Notes: a model not told the origin generated them from the sequence alone. DNA of 40,453 nt from an uncultured Barnesiella sp. (GCA_944320995.1 CALUJQ010000029.1:1-40453); one strand, 5' to 3'; shown: positions 26,226-35,428, counted from the stretch's first letter. Numbers and translations: made by a program.

Positions 26226-27137
26226 CTAAGCGCCAAAATCACCTTTCAACGTTCTCTTGACTCGACGCACCACTCTGGCCCAAAATGAATGAGTGCGCCC
26301 ATAGTAACGCTCCCATGCGCTTCGAGCCTCCGCATTTTCAACCGTCGGCGTAATCTTATAAACCGATATGGGAGCCATACATAGTTCCGAACCATACAAA
26401 TTCCCGCCGCCGCAATTTGTTCCACTGCCGTCAAAACCTATGTTGCGGACCAACGACCGCCCCACATTCAATGACAAAATATTTTGCAGGAACAAAGAGG
26501 CATTCCAACGAATCGCCCACGAGTTATTCTTCCCTTCGACCTGACGACGCAACATGCGGGTAAACGGATATTTCCCATTGAAATCGAAAGTCCGACTCAG
26601 ACGCTTATCTCTTTTCAACTCACTCAACAATGCCTTTCCATCGGGATTGAAATATCGCCAAGCCCGGGACCATGTTCCCCAACCCCAACTCCCGGTAAAC
26701 TTGATAAGAAATATATCGGGCAACGAACTATCTTTTGTAAAGTCACACGCCTGTATGTGACCCACTCCCGGCTCATCTTTATAAACCTCCAAAGCATCGT
26801 TCATAAACCGCAGGAAATAGGGCGCAACCACGAGGTCGTCTTCCAAAACGACCACACGGTCGTATCGCTCCAGAACCGAAGTAACCCCGGCAATCACATT
26901 GGCCGCCAGTCCTCGATTTTCGGGATGCTCCACAATAGTGACCCGGCGGAATTTCCACGGCTCGGCAATCACCCTCCGCACGGCAGCCACAGCCTCCTCG
27001 CCGCCCGGTTTGGCGCCGTCGGAGAAGATATACAATTCGCTCTCGGCGGCCAACTCGTTCCGTTCCAAATACTCCAAGCAGGTGCGGGTATGCTCAGGAC
27101 GATTATAAACGAATAAAATAATAGGGGCTAACTCCAT
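26226..27137 (-). CDS. Glycosyltransferase, GT2/GNT-I-like
   Basis: The 303-residue protein has a GT-A type N-terminus: PIILFVYNRPEHTRTCLEYL, then IFSDGAK (Asp40), and the acidic metal-binding motif VVVLEDDLVV (Glu99-Asp101). It continues with FTGSWGWGTWSRAWRYF, seen in a family of polysaccharide-locus transferases. No membrane helices. The stop is 17 nt from the GT4 start, and its own start lies inside the small ORF that follows the flippase, so the flippase-GT run may be one transcript. Donor and acceptor unknown. Confidence 0.87.
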   Translation of the reverse strand: MELAPIILFVYNRPEHTRTCLEYLERNELAAESELYIFSDGAKPGGEEAVAAVRRVIAEPWKFRRVTIVEHPENRGLAANVIAGVTSVLERYDRVVVLEDDLVVAPYFLRFMNDALEVYKDEPGVGHIQACDFTKDSSLPDIFLIKFTGSWGWGTWSRAWRYFNPDGKALLSELKRDKRLSRTFDFNGKYPFTRMLRRQVEGKNNSWAIRWNASLFLQNILSLNVGRSLVRNIGFDGSGTNCGGGNLYGSELCMAPISVYKITPTVENAEARSAWERYYGRTHSFWARVVRRVKRTLKGDFGA

Positions 27138-27375
27138 ATCGATTCAAATTTCGAATGAATACTTTCCAAAAACAGCGGACTTCCCTGTTCATATCTTTCC
27201 TTATCCGGACAATATAACCAGAACGATACGACTGCCGACCGCTCCCGCCGCAAAAACCAGATTCACCGGAACAGTCTCGGCGGCATACAGCCGGCAATAC
27301 CGGTTTACACGAAGTCCAATTGTACGGGGCAATAACAAATGCCCGCCGGTTCAACGGTCCATTCGCCGCATTCAT
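27103..27375 (-). CDS. Small ORF (90 aa), possible coupled gene or remnant
   Basis: Its ATG overlaps the flippase stop as ATGA, and its end overlaps the start of the next glycosyltransferase by 35 nt. It fills an otherwise unexplained 234-nt gap whose composition resembles coding DNA. The peptide is Cys/Arg-rich (six Cys, for example FVIAPYNWTSCKP) and I recognise no family. Amino-acid composition is unusual for a real protein here, so it may be a decayed gene or chance. No function is proposed. Confidence 0.22.
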   Translation of the reverse strand: MNAANGPLNRRAFVIAPYNWTSCKPVLPAVCRRDCSGESGFCGGSGRQSYRSGYIVRIRKDMNREVRCFWKVFIRNLNRYGVSPYYFIRL

Positions 27376-28826
27376 GCCCTTCCTCCTTTCGACAAATGGG
27401 CTTTCAGCATAGAAACCGATTCTTGCCACATTTCCAGTTTCAGCAGATAAGCCCCACCCAGATAGGCGATGCCATAGACAACCGGGACTATGCAAAACCG
27501 CCACACATCACCCGGCAACAACAGATACACTCCAGCCGAAACGACAGCTGCCGCCAAAGCCAACAGTAGATAAGGGAATATATCTTTGAGATATTCGCCG
27601 TAACCATACTTGATAAAGCGCCGGGCGAAAAATATCGAAGCCACGAGCGAAAGCACCGAATACGAAACCCACCACCCGATCAAGTTCAATATCCCCGACG
27701 AATAAAACAAGGCTATCCCGACAAACAAATAGCTCTTTTTCACAATTTCAAGCAATAAATTGAGCCTCGAATAGCCCAAACTGTTGAACAGGTCGTAAAA
27801 AAGAATAATAAACGGGGAGCAGATACCCGACAAGCACAACAGCCTGAAATAGGGGACCGAAGGTAACCATTGCTCTTTCAACACAATTAATACCAACGGA
27901 TAAGAAACGACTATCAGCAACAGCATAATGGGGAAAATGAAAAAGGAAATAGCCCGCACATTCTTTCGGCAGATACGTTTGAGCCGTTGCAAATCGTCCT
28001 GTACGGTCGAGAACACCGGGAAAGCCACCGAACGAAATATATTGCTGATAAGAGCCGACGCTATATCTTGATATTTATCGGCCTGAGTATAATAGCCTGT
28101 TTGGGTCATTCCATAAAACTTACCGATGATAATCGGATAAATCTTATTGAACACATTGTTGATAATCCCCGACACCACCAAATTGGAACTATATCCGAAA
28201 AACTCGCGCAACGAAGCCTTGCGGAACACCCACTGCGGCCGCCAGTCGTTGAACGTCCAGAAAAAAAGTGCCCGTAACCCGGCAAGCCCCAATGTCTGTG
28301 TTACCAGCGACCACACCCCCATACCGCAATAGGCCATTACCACAGCGGCCACCGACGCAAGACCCAAAGCCCACAGATTGACCCGCGCGCTCATCGACAG
28401 TTTGAAATATTTAAAAAGCAGCGTCTGCTGGATAAGCGAGAGGGCATTCATCGGTATGACCAAAAACAAAACCCGACAAATAAGCGTAAGGTCAGGCTCA
28501 TTGAAAAAGGCTGCGATAAAAGGAGCCGCCGCATAAAGCAAGCCATACAACACGCAACTGATGATAATATTGACATAAAACACCGTGCTGTAATCGGCCT
28601 GCGTTGCCTCTTTCTTGCGAATAAGCGCCGAAGAGAAACCGCTATCGATCAATATCCCCGAAAGCGCGATGAAGATGGAGAGGACCCCCACTTTGCCGTA
28701 ATCCTCGGGCGAAAGCTGCCGGGCGAGGATAATACCGGCCACAAGGTAGAACAACTGCTGCCCCACCTTTTCGGCTCCGCTCCACACGAGAGCCTTCGTG
28801 GTTTTCCCTTTCAAATCGTCTTCCAT
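27372..28826 (-). CDS. Polysaccharide flippase, MOP superfamily (Wzx/WzxC-like)
   Basis: The 484-residue polytopic membrane protein (about 14 helices) exports lipid-linked oligosaccharide units. N-terminal LVWSGAEKVGQQLFYLVAGIILARQL, then SPEDYGKVGVL and IDSGFSSALIRKKEAT, are hallmarks of the colanic-acid/capsular WzxC-like branch. The open frame extends to an ATG at 28973, adding 49 residues unlike the family. A promoter box at 28851-28858 and the family N-terminus favour the ATG at 28826, used here. It heads a minus-strand cluster with three glycosyltransferases and diverges from the type IX secretion operon. It is distinct from the flippase at 9967-11469. Confidence 0.88.
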   Translation of the reverse strand: MEDDLKGKTTKALVWSGAEKVGQQLFYLVAGIILARQLSPEDYGKVGVLSIFIALSGILIDSGFSSALIRKKEATQADYSTVFYVNIIISCVLYGLLYAAAPFIAAFFNEPDLTLICRVLFLVIPMNALSLIQQTLLFKYFKLSMSARVNLWALGLASVAAVVMAYCGMGVWSLVTQTLGLAGLRALFFWTFNDWRPQWVFRKASLREFFGYSSNLVVSGIINNVFNKIYPIIIGKFYGMTQTGYYTQADKYQDIASALISNIFRSVAFPVFSTVQDDLQRLKRICRKNVRAISFFIFPIMLLLIVVSYPLVLIVLKEQWLPSVPYFRLLCLSGICSPFIILFYDLFNSLGYSRLNLLLEIVKKSYLFVGIALFYSSGILNLIGWWVSYSVLSLVASIFFARRFIKYGYGEYLKDIFPYLLLALAAAVVSAGVYLLLPGDVWRFCIVPVVYGIAYLGGAYLLKLEMWQESVSMLKAHLSKGGRA

Positions 28827-29128
28827 GCGCTCGATCAAGCCTCTTCCCCGCAAATATACGACATATTTCGGCAGAATTCCGACTCGATACCCTTTTTTCA
28901 TCAAAACCGCACGGAGAAATATCCATACAATATCAAAGAGCTCTCTATCGGGAAAGCGACCATCGCATCGCAAAAGCCCCTTTCCCCATCAAAAGCATCG
29001 GTATATTCCCAAACTTTTTTGTAATTTCGCCTCGAAATCACAAGTGTAAAACAATTTTAAAGGCTCTTTTTAGTTATTATAAGTACCCGGCCTTCCCCCG
29101 ACAGGGATAGAAAGCCGGCGAAAACACT
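28827..29128. other. 302-nt divergent region between flippase and porP
   Basis: It holds the flippase promoter box and, for porP, a weaker TAATTTCG box at 29022-29029 (one mismatch to TAnnTTTG). An imperfect hairpin (CCGGC/GCCGG outer arms, CCC/GGG inner arms) lies at 29087-29118, ending 10 nt before the porP ATG. The flippase frame stays open over part of this region but shows no family similarity there. Confidence 0.4.
28851..28858 (-). promoter_or_regulatory. Promoter -7 box of the flippase-glycosyltransferase cluster
   Basis: Reads TATATTTG on the minus strand, a full TAnnTTTG match, leaving about 18 nt before the ATG at 28826. It supports the shorter start. Confidence 0.45.
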
Positions 29129-30076
29129 ATGCAGATTGTAAGATTTGTCTTTTGGGTGCTATGTTGTTTGACCTTTGTAACCGCAAAGGCCCAAATCGAC
29201 ACGCAGTTCAGCCAATATTGGGCACTTCCCGGCTACTACAATCCGGCAGCGGCGGGCAGCACCGACAAATTGAACATACTCACCTCGACCCGGCAGCAAT
29301 GGATTGGCATGCCGGGAGCACCCCAAACCTATTTCGTCACCGGCGACATGCCCTTCAAATTCCTGAAACAGAACCATGGCGTAGGACTGGTGGTCACCTC
29401 AGAGACAGAAGGCCTGTTCTCGCACTTGATTCTCGGAGCCCAATATGCGTTCAAACTGAAATTATGGACGGGAATCCTCAGTATGGGCATACAAGTAGGT
29501 ATGCTCGACGAGCGGTTCGACGGAACCGAAGTGAGTATCCCCACGAGCGACTATCACCAAAGTACCGACGACGGAATCCCCACCACCGAGTTGCAAGGCA
29601 TGGCATTCGACATGTCGTTCGGCGTATGGTACACCCACCCGTGGTTCTATGCCGGAATATCGGTGGCCCATCTGAATGAACCCTCCTTCATGTTTGAGGA
29701 CAAATACGAAACTTATGTCGGCCGATCCTATTATTTTATCGCCGGAAGCAATATTCCCATTAAAAACACGTTATATGAATTGCAGCCCTCCATGATGGTG
29801 AAAAGCACCCTCAACATTACGCAGTACGAGTTGTCTTGCCGCGTAAAATACAATAAATTGTTTTGGGGAGGCCTTTCGTACCGCTGGAAAGATGCTTGTA
29901 TATTTATGATTGGAGCAGAATATAAAAACTTTATAGCAGGTTACGCCTACGACTATCCGGTATCGGCCATTGTAAAAGCCAGCAGCGGCAGCCACGAGGT
30001 TTTTCTCGGATATCGCATGAAACTCGACCTGTCCAGCAAAAACAAGAACAAACATAAAAGCATACGCATAATGTAG
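29129..30076 (+). CDS. porP: Type IX secretion outer-membrane protein PorP/SprF family
   Basis: PorP/SprF proteins are outer-membrane beta-barrels of the type IX secretion system, linked to the GldK ring and to cargo. The 315-residue protein has a signal peptide (cleavage near TAKA-QID, about residue 21). The family N-terminus follows: FSQYWALPGYYNPAAAGS, then TRQQWIGMPGAPQTY. Repeating aromatic-glycine beta-strands continue to the end (VFLGYRMKL near the C-terminus), with a short basic tail. Only 3 nt separate it from gldK, and the order porP-K-L-M-N matches the core operon known from Porphyromonas. This placement supports PorP over other SprF-like paralogues. Confidence 0.93.
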   Translation: MQIVRFVFWVLCCLTFVTAKAQIDTQFSQYWALPGYYNPAAAGSTDKLNILTSTRQQWIGMPGAPQTYFVTGDMPFKFLKQNHGVGLVVTSETEGLFSHLILGAQYAFKLKLWTGILSMGIQVGMLDERFDGTEVSIPTSDYHQSTDDGIPTTELQGMAFDMSFGVWYTHPWFYAGISVAHLNEPSFMFEDKYETYVGRSYYFIAGSNIPIKNTLYELQPSMMVKSTLNITQYELSCRVKYNKLFWGGLSYRWKDACIFMIGAEYKNFIAGYAYDYPVSAIVKASSGSHEVFLGYRMKLDLSSKNKNKHKSIRIM

Positions 30077-30079
30077 CCT

Positions 30080-31495
30080 ATGAAAAAGATAATCGTGTAT
30101 ATCACCCTCGCTATCCTCTTTGCATCGTGCTCTCCTTCGTCGCGTCACAGCGGAGAAGTGACAGGAGTCGGAGGTGCGGCATGGAACGAACCTGCGCCCT
30201 ATGGTATGGTCCTCGTTTCCCGCGGTTCGTTCGAAATGGGACCCGCCGAAAAAGACTCTGTTTGGGGTACACAGCAAGAGGCCAGAGCCATCTCTATCGA
30301 TGCTTTCTGGATGGACGAAACCGAAATTACCAACTCGAAATACAAGCAATTTGTCTTTTGGGTACGCGATTCCATTATCCGGGAACGCTTGGCCGACCCC
30401 GCCTATGGTGGCAACGAAGTATTTAAAATCGAGGAGGACCGTGACGGTAATCCCGTCAAACCGCGTCTGAACTGGGACAAAGCTATTCCTTGGAGAAATC
30501 CCACCGAGGACGAAGCCCGCGCCATCGAAAGCGTGTATCGCATCAACCCTATCACGGGCGAACGGCAACTCGATGCTTCACAAATGAACTATCGGTATGA
30601 GATTTTCGACTATACCGAGGCTTCGAAGCGCAAAAAACGCCTCGACCCCGCCCAGCGCGACCTCAACACCGACCACACGCCCAATTATGACGAAATCGTA
30701 ATGATCTCGAAAGATACCGCCTATATCGACGACGACGGGCGCATCATACGCGAGACCGTCACTCGCCCGTTAAGCAGCGAATTCGATTTCCTCAACACCT
30801 ATATTGTCAACATCTACCCCGACACGACCGTCTGGGTAAACGACTTTGAAAATGCCTACAACGAACCTTACGTGAGACTCTACTTCTCGCACGCCGGCTA
30901 CAACGACTATCCCGTCGTAGGAGTTTCGTGGGACCAAGCCAACGCATTCTGTGCATGGCGCACCGCCCTGCTCAAAGGCTCGCTCGGCCGCAACTCCGTC
31001 GTGATAGAGCCCTACCGCCTCCCCACCGAAGCCGAATGGGAATATGCCGCCAGAGCCGGGAAAAACGAGAACAAATACCCATGGACCGGCAACCTGCCCA
31101 TGGCCGAAAAAGGGTGCTTCTATGCCAACTTCAAACCCGACGACGGGAACTACGTGAAAGACGGCAACCTCATCACTTCGCCCGTAGGCTCCTACTCCCC
31201 CAACGAATTCGGCCTCTACGACATGGCCGGTAACGTATCGGAATGGACCTCGACCGCCTATACCGAAGCGATCTCGCAAAATACCAGCGACCTCAACCCC
31301 GAATACAAATACAATGCCGCCAAGGAGGATCCTTACCGCATGAAACGTAAAGTCGTCAGAGGCGGTTCGTGGAAAGATGTTTCCAACTTTATCCGCTCCG
31401 ACATTCGCATGTGGGAATACCAAAACGAACAACGTTCCTACATCGGATTCCGCTGCGTGCGCTCCCAAATCGGATTCGGCAAAGCCAGACGATAA
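30080..31495 (+). CDS. gldK: Type IX secretion lipoprotein GldK/PorK
   Basis: GldK with GldN forms the large periplasmic ring beneath the outer membrane in the type IX system. The 471-residue protein has a lipoprotein signal with Cys17 in LFASC. A formylglycine-generating-enzyme-like fold follows: MVLVSRGSFEMG near 49, DETEITNSKYKQF, PTEAEWEYAARAG near 316, YDMAGNVSEWT near 381 and VVRGGSWKD near 423. A long insert (about 110-280) splits the fold, as expected for GldK. It lies 3 nt after porP and 38 nt before gldL. No other gldJ-like gene is in the window. Confidence 0.95.
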   Translation: MKKIIVYITLAILFASCSPSSRHSGEVTGVGGAAWNEPAPYGMVLVSRGSFEMGPAEKDSVWGTQQEARAISIDAFWMDETEITNSKYKQFVFWVRDSIIRERLADPAYGGNEVFKIEEDRDGNPVKPRLNWDKAIPWRNPTEDEARAIESVYRINPITGERQLDASQMNYRYEIFDYTEASKRKKRLDPAQRDLNTDHTPNYDEIVMISKDTAYIDDDGRIIRETVTRPLSSEFDFLNTYIVNIYPDTTVWVNDFENAYNEPYVRLYFSHAGYNDYPVVGVSWDQANAFCAWRTALLKGSLGRNSVVIEPYRLPTEAEWEYAARAGKNENKYPWTGNLPMAEKGCFYANFKPDDGNYVKDGNLITSPVGSYSPNEFGLYDMAGNVSEWTSTAYTEAISQNTSDLNPEYKYNAAKEDPYRMKRKVVRGGSWKDVSNFIRSDIRMWEYQNEQRSYIGFRCVRSQIGFGKARR

Positions 31496-31533
31496 TATAA
31501 AACCCCGCTACATAAACCCAATTATCAAGAATC

Positions 31534-32529
31534 ATGGGAAAATACAAAAGATATAAAAACCGCATTGAAAAGTTCTTATCAAGCGATAAAGGACAACGTT
31601 TTTTCAATTTTGCATACAGTATTGGTGCCGCTGTCGTCATTTGGGGAGCACTATTCAAGATTCTGCACCTCCCCGGCGGAAGCCTGCTGCTCTCCCTCGG
31701 TATGGGTACCGAGGTGCTTATGTTTATCCTCTCGGCTTTCGATACCCCGCCCAAGACCTACCACTGGGAAGAAGTGTTCCCCGTATTGAGTAGCAAAGAC
31801 CCCGAAGAACGGCCCGATTTCTCAGGAGGGAAAGGGACAGTCATTATCGGTGGTGGAGGGAAAGGCGGTCACGGAATCTCCGGCGAGAATTATCCCGAAG
31901 TCTCCCCTGCCGATGCCAAAAGAGCCGTAGGAATCCCCGAAGGTCTCAACCTGAGCGAAGCCGATACCCAAAGCCTCACCGAGAGTATCCAAAAAATGTC
32001 GGCCGCTGCCGACCAGCTCTCACGCATGGCCGAACTTACCGACGCCACGCAACAATACCTCACCCAACTCTCGGGTATTGCCGAGCAAATGGAACAATTG
32101 CGCGGAGCCACCGAAAGCCTCACTGCCGTGTCGAACACCTTGTTGCAATCCTACCGCAACATTACCGAAAATTCCGACGGAATAACCGGTACGTCGCAAG
32201 GCTACGTCGCAGGTATGGAAACCCTCAACCGCAATATCAACGGCCTCAATACCATCTATGAGATACAGTTGAAGAGCATCAGTTCGCAACTCGACAACAT
32301 AGACCGGGTAAACAGCGGATTACGCAATATCCGCGACATGTACGAGCAATCGGCTTCCGACAGTTCCCGTTACTGCCAAGAGACCGAAAAAATGACCAAA
32401 TACATACAACAACTCAACTCGGTATATGAAAAGATGATCACCGCAATGACCATCAATATGTACAGGCCCATGGGAGCCACTCCCACCGAAATGCCCGAAA
32501 AACCGAAAGACGACTCAGAAGAAAAATAA
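31534..32529 (+). CDS. gldL: Type IX secretion inner-membrane motor protein GldL/PorL
   Basis: GldL and GldM make the proton-driven inner-membrane motor. The 331-residue protein has two N-terminal transmembrane helices (about 25-44 and 48-68), with the membrane Glu60 in MGTEVLMFILSAF at a position where the family keeps a functionally important glutamate. A glycine-rich loop (TVIIGGGGKGGHG, about 101-114) leads to a long helical, coiled-coil-like cytoplasmic region (about 135-315), ending in a Pro/Glu/Lys tail. gldM starts after only 3 nt. Confidence 0.94.
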   Translation: MGKYKRYKNRIEKFLSSDKGQRFFNFAYSIGAAVVIWGALFKILHLPGGSLLLSLGMGTEVLMFILSAFDTPPKTYHWEEVFPVLSSKDPEERPDFSGGKGTVIIGGGGKGGHGISGENYPEVSPADAKRAVGIPEGLNLSEADTQSLTESIQKMSAAADQLSRMAELTDATQQYLTQLSGIAEQMEQLRGATESLTAVSNTLLQSYRNITENSDGITGTSQGYVAGMETLNRNINGLNTIYEIQLKSISSQLDNIDRVNSGLRNIRDMYEQSASDSSRYCQETEKMTKYIQQLNSVYEKMITAMTINMYRPMGATPTEMPEKPKDDSEEK

Positions 32530-32532
32530 CAC

Positions 32533-34104
32533 ATGGCATCGAACAACAACAGACTTTCACCCCGGCAGAAGATGATAAACCTTATGTATATCGTCCTCAC
32601 CGCCATGCTTGCCCTCAACGTGTCGTCCGACGTGCTTAACGGATTCCGACAGGTTGAAGACGGATTGGAAAGGTCCACCTCGAATGCTTCGCTGCAAAAC
32701 GCCGCCCTCTACCAAAAACTGGCCGACTTCAACAGCCAGAATCCCGAAAAAGGAGGCCCTTGGTATAAAAAATCGTTGGAGGTGAAGAAACAAACTTCTC
32801 TCTTATACAACTATATCGACTCCCTCAAAAACGTAATCGTGAAAAAAGCCGACGGGAAAGACGGCGACGTAAACAATATCGAACATCAAGACGACCTCGA
32901 AGCGGCATCGTACATCATGTTGTCGCCGGCTCAAAAACAAGGTTCGAAACTGAGAAAAGAGATCGACAGCTATCGCACACTCATCAGCGGCCTGATGACC
33001 GACTCGGTGAAACGGGCGGCTATCGAAAACTACCTCTCTACCGAAATCCACTCGGGTAATAACCGAATACAAAAACCGGACATGTGGGAAACGACCCTGT
33101 TTGAGAATATGCCCGTAATCGCAGCCGTAACGATACTCACCAAAATACAGAGCGACGTACGATATGCCGAGAGCGAAGCCCTGCACACCCTCATCAACAA
33201 TATCGACGAAGGCGACGTGCGGGTGAACCAACTCAACGCATTCGTCATACCCAACTCCAAAAATATCATGCGGGGCGGCAAATATAGCGCCAACATCGTT
33301 TTGGCCGCCATCGATACCACCCAACGGCCCACCATATTCATCAACGGGAAACAACTCCCCGAGGAGAGCAAGGGCCTTTACGAAGTATTCTGCGGCAGCA
33401 CCGGTATTTTCGATTTCCAAGGATACCTCGAAGTACCCCGCGGCGACGGCACCATGACCCGGCACGATTTCTCATCGTCCTACACGGTAGTCGAGCCGAG
33501 TGCAACCATATCGGCCACCTTGATGAATGTCCTCTATGCCGGTATCGGAAACCCCATCAGCATATCGGTGCCGGGGATTCCCAACCACGCCATTCAGGCC
33601 ACGATGACCAACGGGACACTTACCCGGCAGGGCGACAACTGGATTGCCAAACCTTCCAAAGTGGGGCAGGAAGCTGTCATTACCGTAACCGCCACCATGG
33701 ACGGGCGCTCGCAAACCGTCGCCAACACCAGTTTCAGAGTGCGCCAACTGCCCGACCCCATGCCCTTCATCGCCTATAAAGACGAAAACGGATACGAACA
33801 AAAATACAAAGGAGGGAAACCATTTGCCAAAACCCGCCTCCTCGCCGCTCCCGGAATTCAAGCCGCTATCGACGACGACCTGTTGAATGTAACCTATCGG
33901 GTACTGCGGTTCGAAACCGTATTCTTCGACTCCATGGGAAATGCAATCCCCGAAGTCTCGGACGGCGCCAACTTCTCTCAACGTCAGAAAGACTCGTTCC
34001 GACGGCTTTCGAGAGGGAAACGGTTCTACATATCAAGGGTAAGAGCCATCGGTCCCGACGGCATAGAACGAGACCTCTCGCCCATCGAAGTGATTGTAAA
34101 CTAA
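32533..34104 (+). CDS. gldM: Type IX secretion motor protein GldM/PorM
   Basis: GldM spans the periplasm from the GldL motor to the GldK/GldN ring. The 523-residue protein has one N-terminal transmembrane helix (about 14-33) preceded by the conserved LSPRQKMINLMYIVL. The periplasmic part has a helical domain (about 40-220) and beta-rich domains (about 225-520), including NIMRGGKYSANIVLAA and VPGIPNHAIQATMTNG. Length and N-terminus are as in the family. It lies 3 nt after gldL and 10 nt before the annotated gldN start. Confidence 0.95.
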   Translation: MASNNNRLSPRQKMINLMYIVLTAMLALNVSSDVLNGFRQVEDGLERSTSNASLQNAALYQKLADFNSQNPEKGGPWYKKSLEVKKQTSLLYNYIDSLKNVIVKKADGKDGDVNNIEHQDDLEAASYIMLSPAQKQGSKLRKEIDSYRTLISGLMTDSVKRAAIENYLSTEIHSGNNRIQKPDMWETTLFENMPVIAAVTILTKIQSDVRYAESEALHTLINNIDEGDVRVNQLNAFVIPNSKNIMRGGKYSANIVLAAIDTTQRPTIFINGKQLPEESKGLYEVFCGSTGIFDFQGYLEVPRGDGTMTRHDFSSSYTVVEPSATISATLMNVLYAGIGNPISISVPGIPNHAIQATMTNGTLTRQGDNWIAKPSKVGQEAVITVTATMDGRSQTVANTSFRVRQLPDPMPFIAYKDENGYEQKYKGGKPFAKTRLLAAPGIQAAIDDDLLNVTYRVLRFETVFFDSMGNAIPEVSDGANFSQRQKDSFRRLSRGKRFYISRVRAIGPDGIERDLSPIEVIVN

Positions 34105-34114
34105 GGCTAATAAT

Positions 34115-35221
34115 ATGACATATAATTCAGCTAATATGAATACCTTGATAAAATACGGCCTCTCTATTTGCCTGCTCCTATCGGCAATGGAAAGTCCTGC
34201 ACAAGTAATCAAAAAAAGCGAATCGGACGACGAGAAAAAAAACAGCTCCCAGCTCAGCGTCAGAGCCCAATCGCTTTACGACACCCAAGATGCATCGGAC
34301 GCCGACATCCCTTGGATGAGAGTCATCTATCGCCAAATAGACTTGACCCAAGAGAAAAACTTGCCCCTCTACTATCCCGAGGAATCTACCGAAACTCAGG
34401 AAAACCTGTTCAGGATTATCATGAAACTCTTGGCAAACAACCAAATCCCCGCATACGAGTACCTCGACGGGCGCGAAATCTTTACCGACGAATACCGAAT
34501 CAAAGTACAAGAGATGTTCGACCGGTTCCACATACTCTATGCCCAGGCCAAAGGGTTCTCCGAGAAAAATCCTCGTTTCACCCTCGAAGAGAGTGATATT
34601 CCGTCCAATGAAGTCCTCTCGTACTACATCTTGGAAAAATGGGTATTCGACCGCCGCACCTCCCAATTAAAACCTTCGGTCGAAGCTATCTGCCCGGTAC
34701 TCCACCGCACCGGCGATTTTGGCGGAGAAGCGGTTAAATACCCCATGTTCTGGGTAAGATACAACGACATTCGCCCCTATATCGCCCGCCAGAACATCTT
34801 GGCCAGCAACGAGAACAACATCGCCCAATACAACTATGACGACTACTTCCAAATGAGAATGTTCGACGGGGAAATCTATAAAACCCAAAATTTGCGCAAC
34901 CAGTCGCTCATGCAAATGTTCCCCAACGACTCCATTCGGAAACAGGCTCAAGACAGCATCGAACGCCAACTGAAAAACTTTAACGAGAACCTGTGGGTCC
35001 CCACTCCCGAGGAATTGGCCAAGGCCAAAGAGGAGCAGGCTGCCAAAGAGGCTCAGGCCAATGGCGAGGAGGTAACCGCCGACAAACAGGAAAAGGCGAA
35101 GAGTACTTCGCGCTCGTCCCGAGCCAAAAAGCAAAAAGAGGCCAAAGCGCAAAAGCAGAAACAACCCAAGCAGCAAAAAGCCGCTTCGGCTCCTGTACGA
35201 TCGGTTAGGCGAACCCGTTAA
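34115..35221 (+). CDS. gldN: Type IX secretion periplasmic ring protein GldN/PorN, with basic tail
   Basis: GldN pairs with GldK in the periplasmic ring. The family core runs from about 55 to 290 (DIPWMRVIYRQIDL, YYPEES, ILEKWVFDRRTSQ, FWVRYNDIR). Two starts are possible: 34115, or Met8 at 34136, which would directly begin the signal peptide (NTLIKYGLSICLLLSAMESPAQ); the second is at least as likely. Residues about 298-368 form a low-complexity tail rich in Lys, Ala, Gln and Glu, turning strongly basic and ending SVRRTR. The tail looks disordered and is not part of the conserved fold. It is the last gene of the operon; no clear terminator follows. Confidence 0.93.
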   Translation: MTYNSANMNTLIKYGLSICLLLSAMESPAQVIKKSESDDEKKNSSQLSVRAQSLYDTQDASDADIPWMRVIYRQIDLTQEKNLPLYYPEESTETQENLFRIIMKLLANNQIPAYEYLDGREIFTDEYRIKVQEMFDRFHILYAQAKGFSEKNPRFTLEESDIPSNEVLSYYILEKWVFDRRTSQLKPSVEAICPVLHRTGDFGGEAVKYPMFWVRYNDIRPYIARQNILASNENNIAQYNYDDYFQMRMFDGEIYKTQNLRNQSLMQMFPNDSIRKQAQDSIERQLKNFNENLWVPTPEELAKAKEEQAAKEAQANGEEVTADKQEKAKSTSRSSRAKKQKEAKAQKQKQPKQQKAASAPVRSVRRTR

Positions 35222-35428
35222 ACGGGTGAATTTTTACCTTTAACGAAAAGATAAAAACAGTCGTTCTGAAAAATAGAACTCTTTTCCTTTCGCCACAATG
35301 GTAAGGAATAGGCTCAAAAAACATATAACACATTGATTAACAGTAAGGTATCGAAAATATTTTACTTTCCTGTTTTTTATGTGCTTCTTTTTCAAAAGAT
35401 TATTATAGCCAAACTCATAAAGATGAGG

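Noticed and set aside
28827..28973. Longer start of the WzxC-like flippase at 28973
   Set aside because: The extra 49 residues do not resemble the family, and a promoter box lies downstream of that ATG.
30770..31468. 232-codon open frame antisense to gldK (and a 265-codon one at 29771-30568)
   Set aside because: Both lie entirely opposite well-supported type IX genes; their Gly/Val/Phe-rich translations show no domain.
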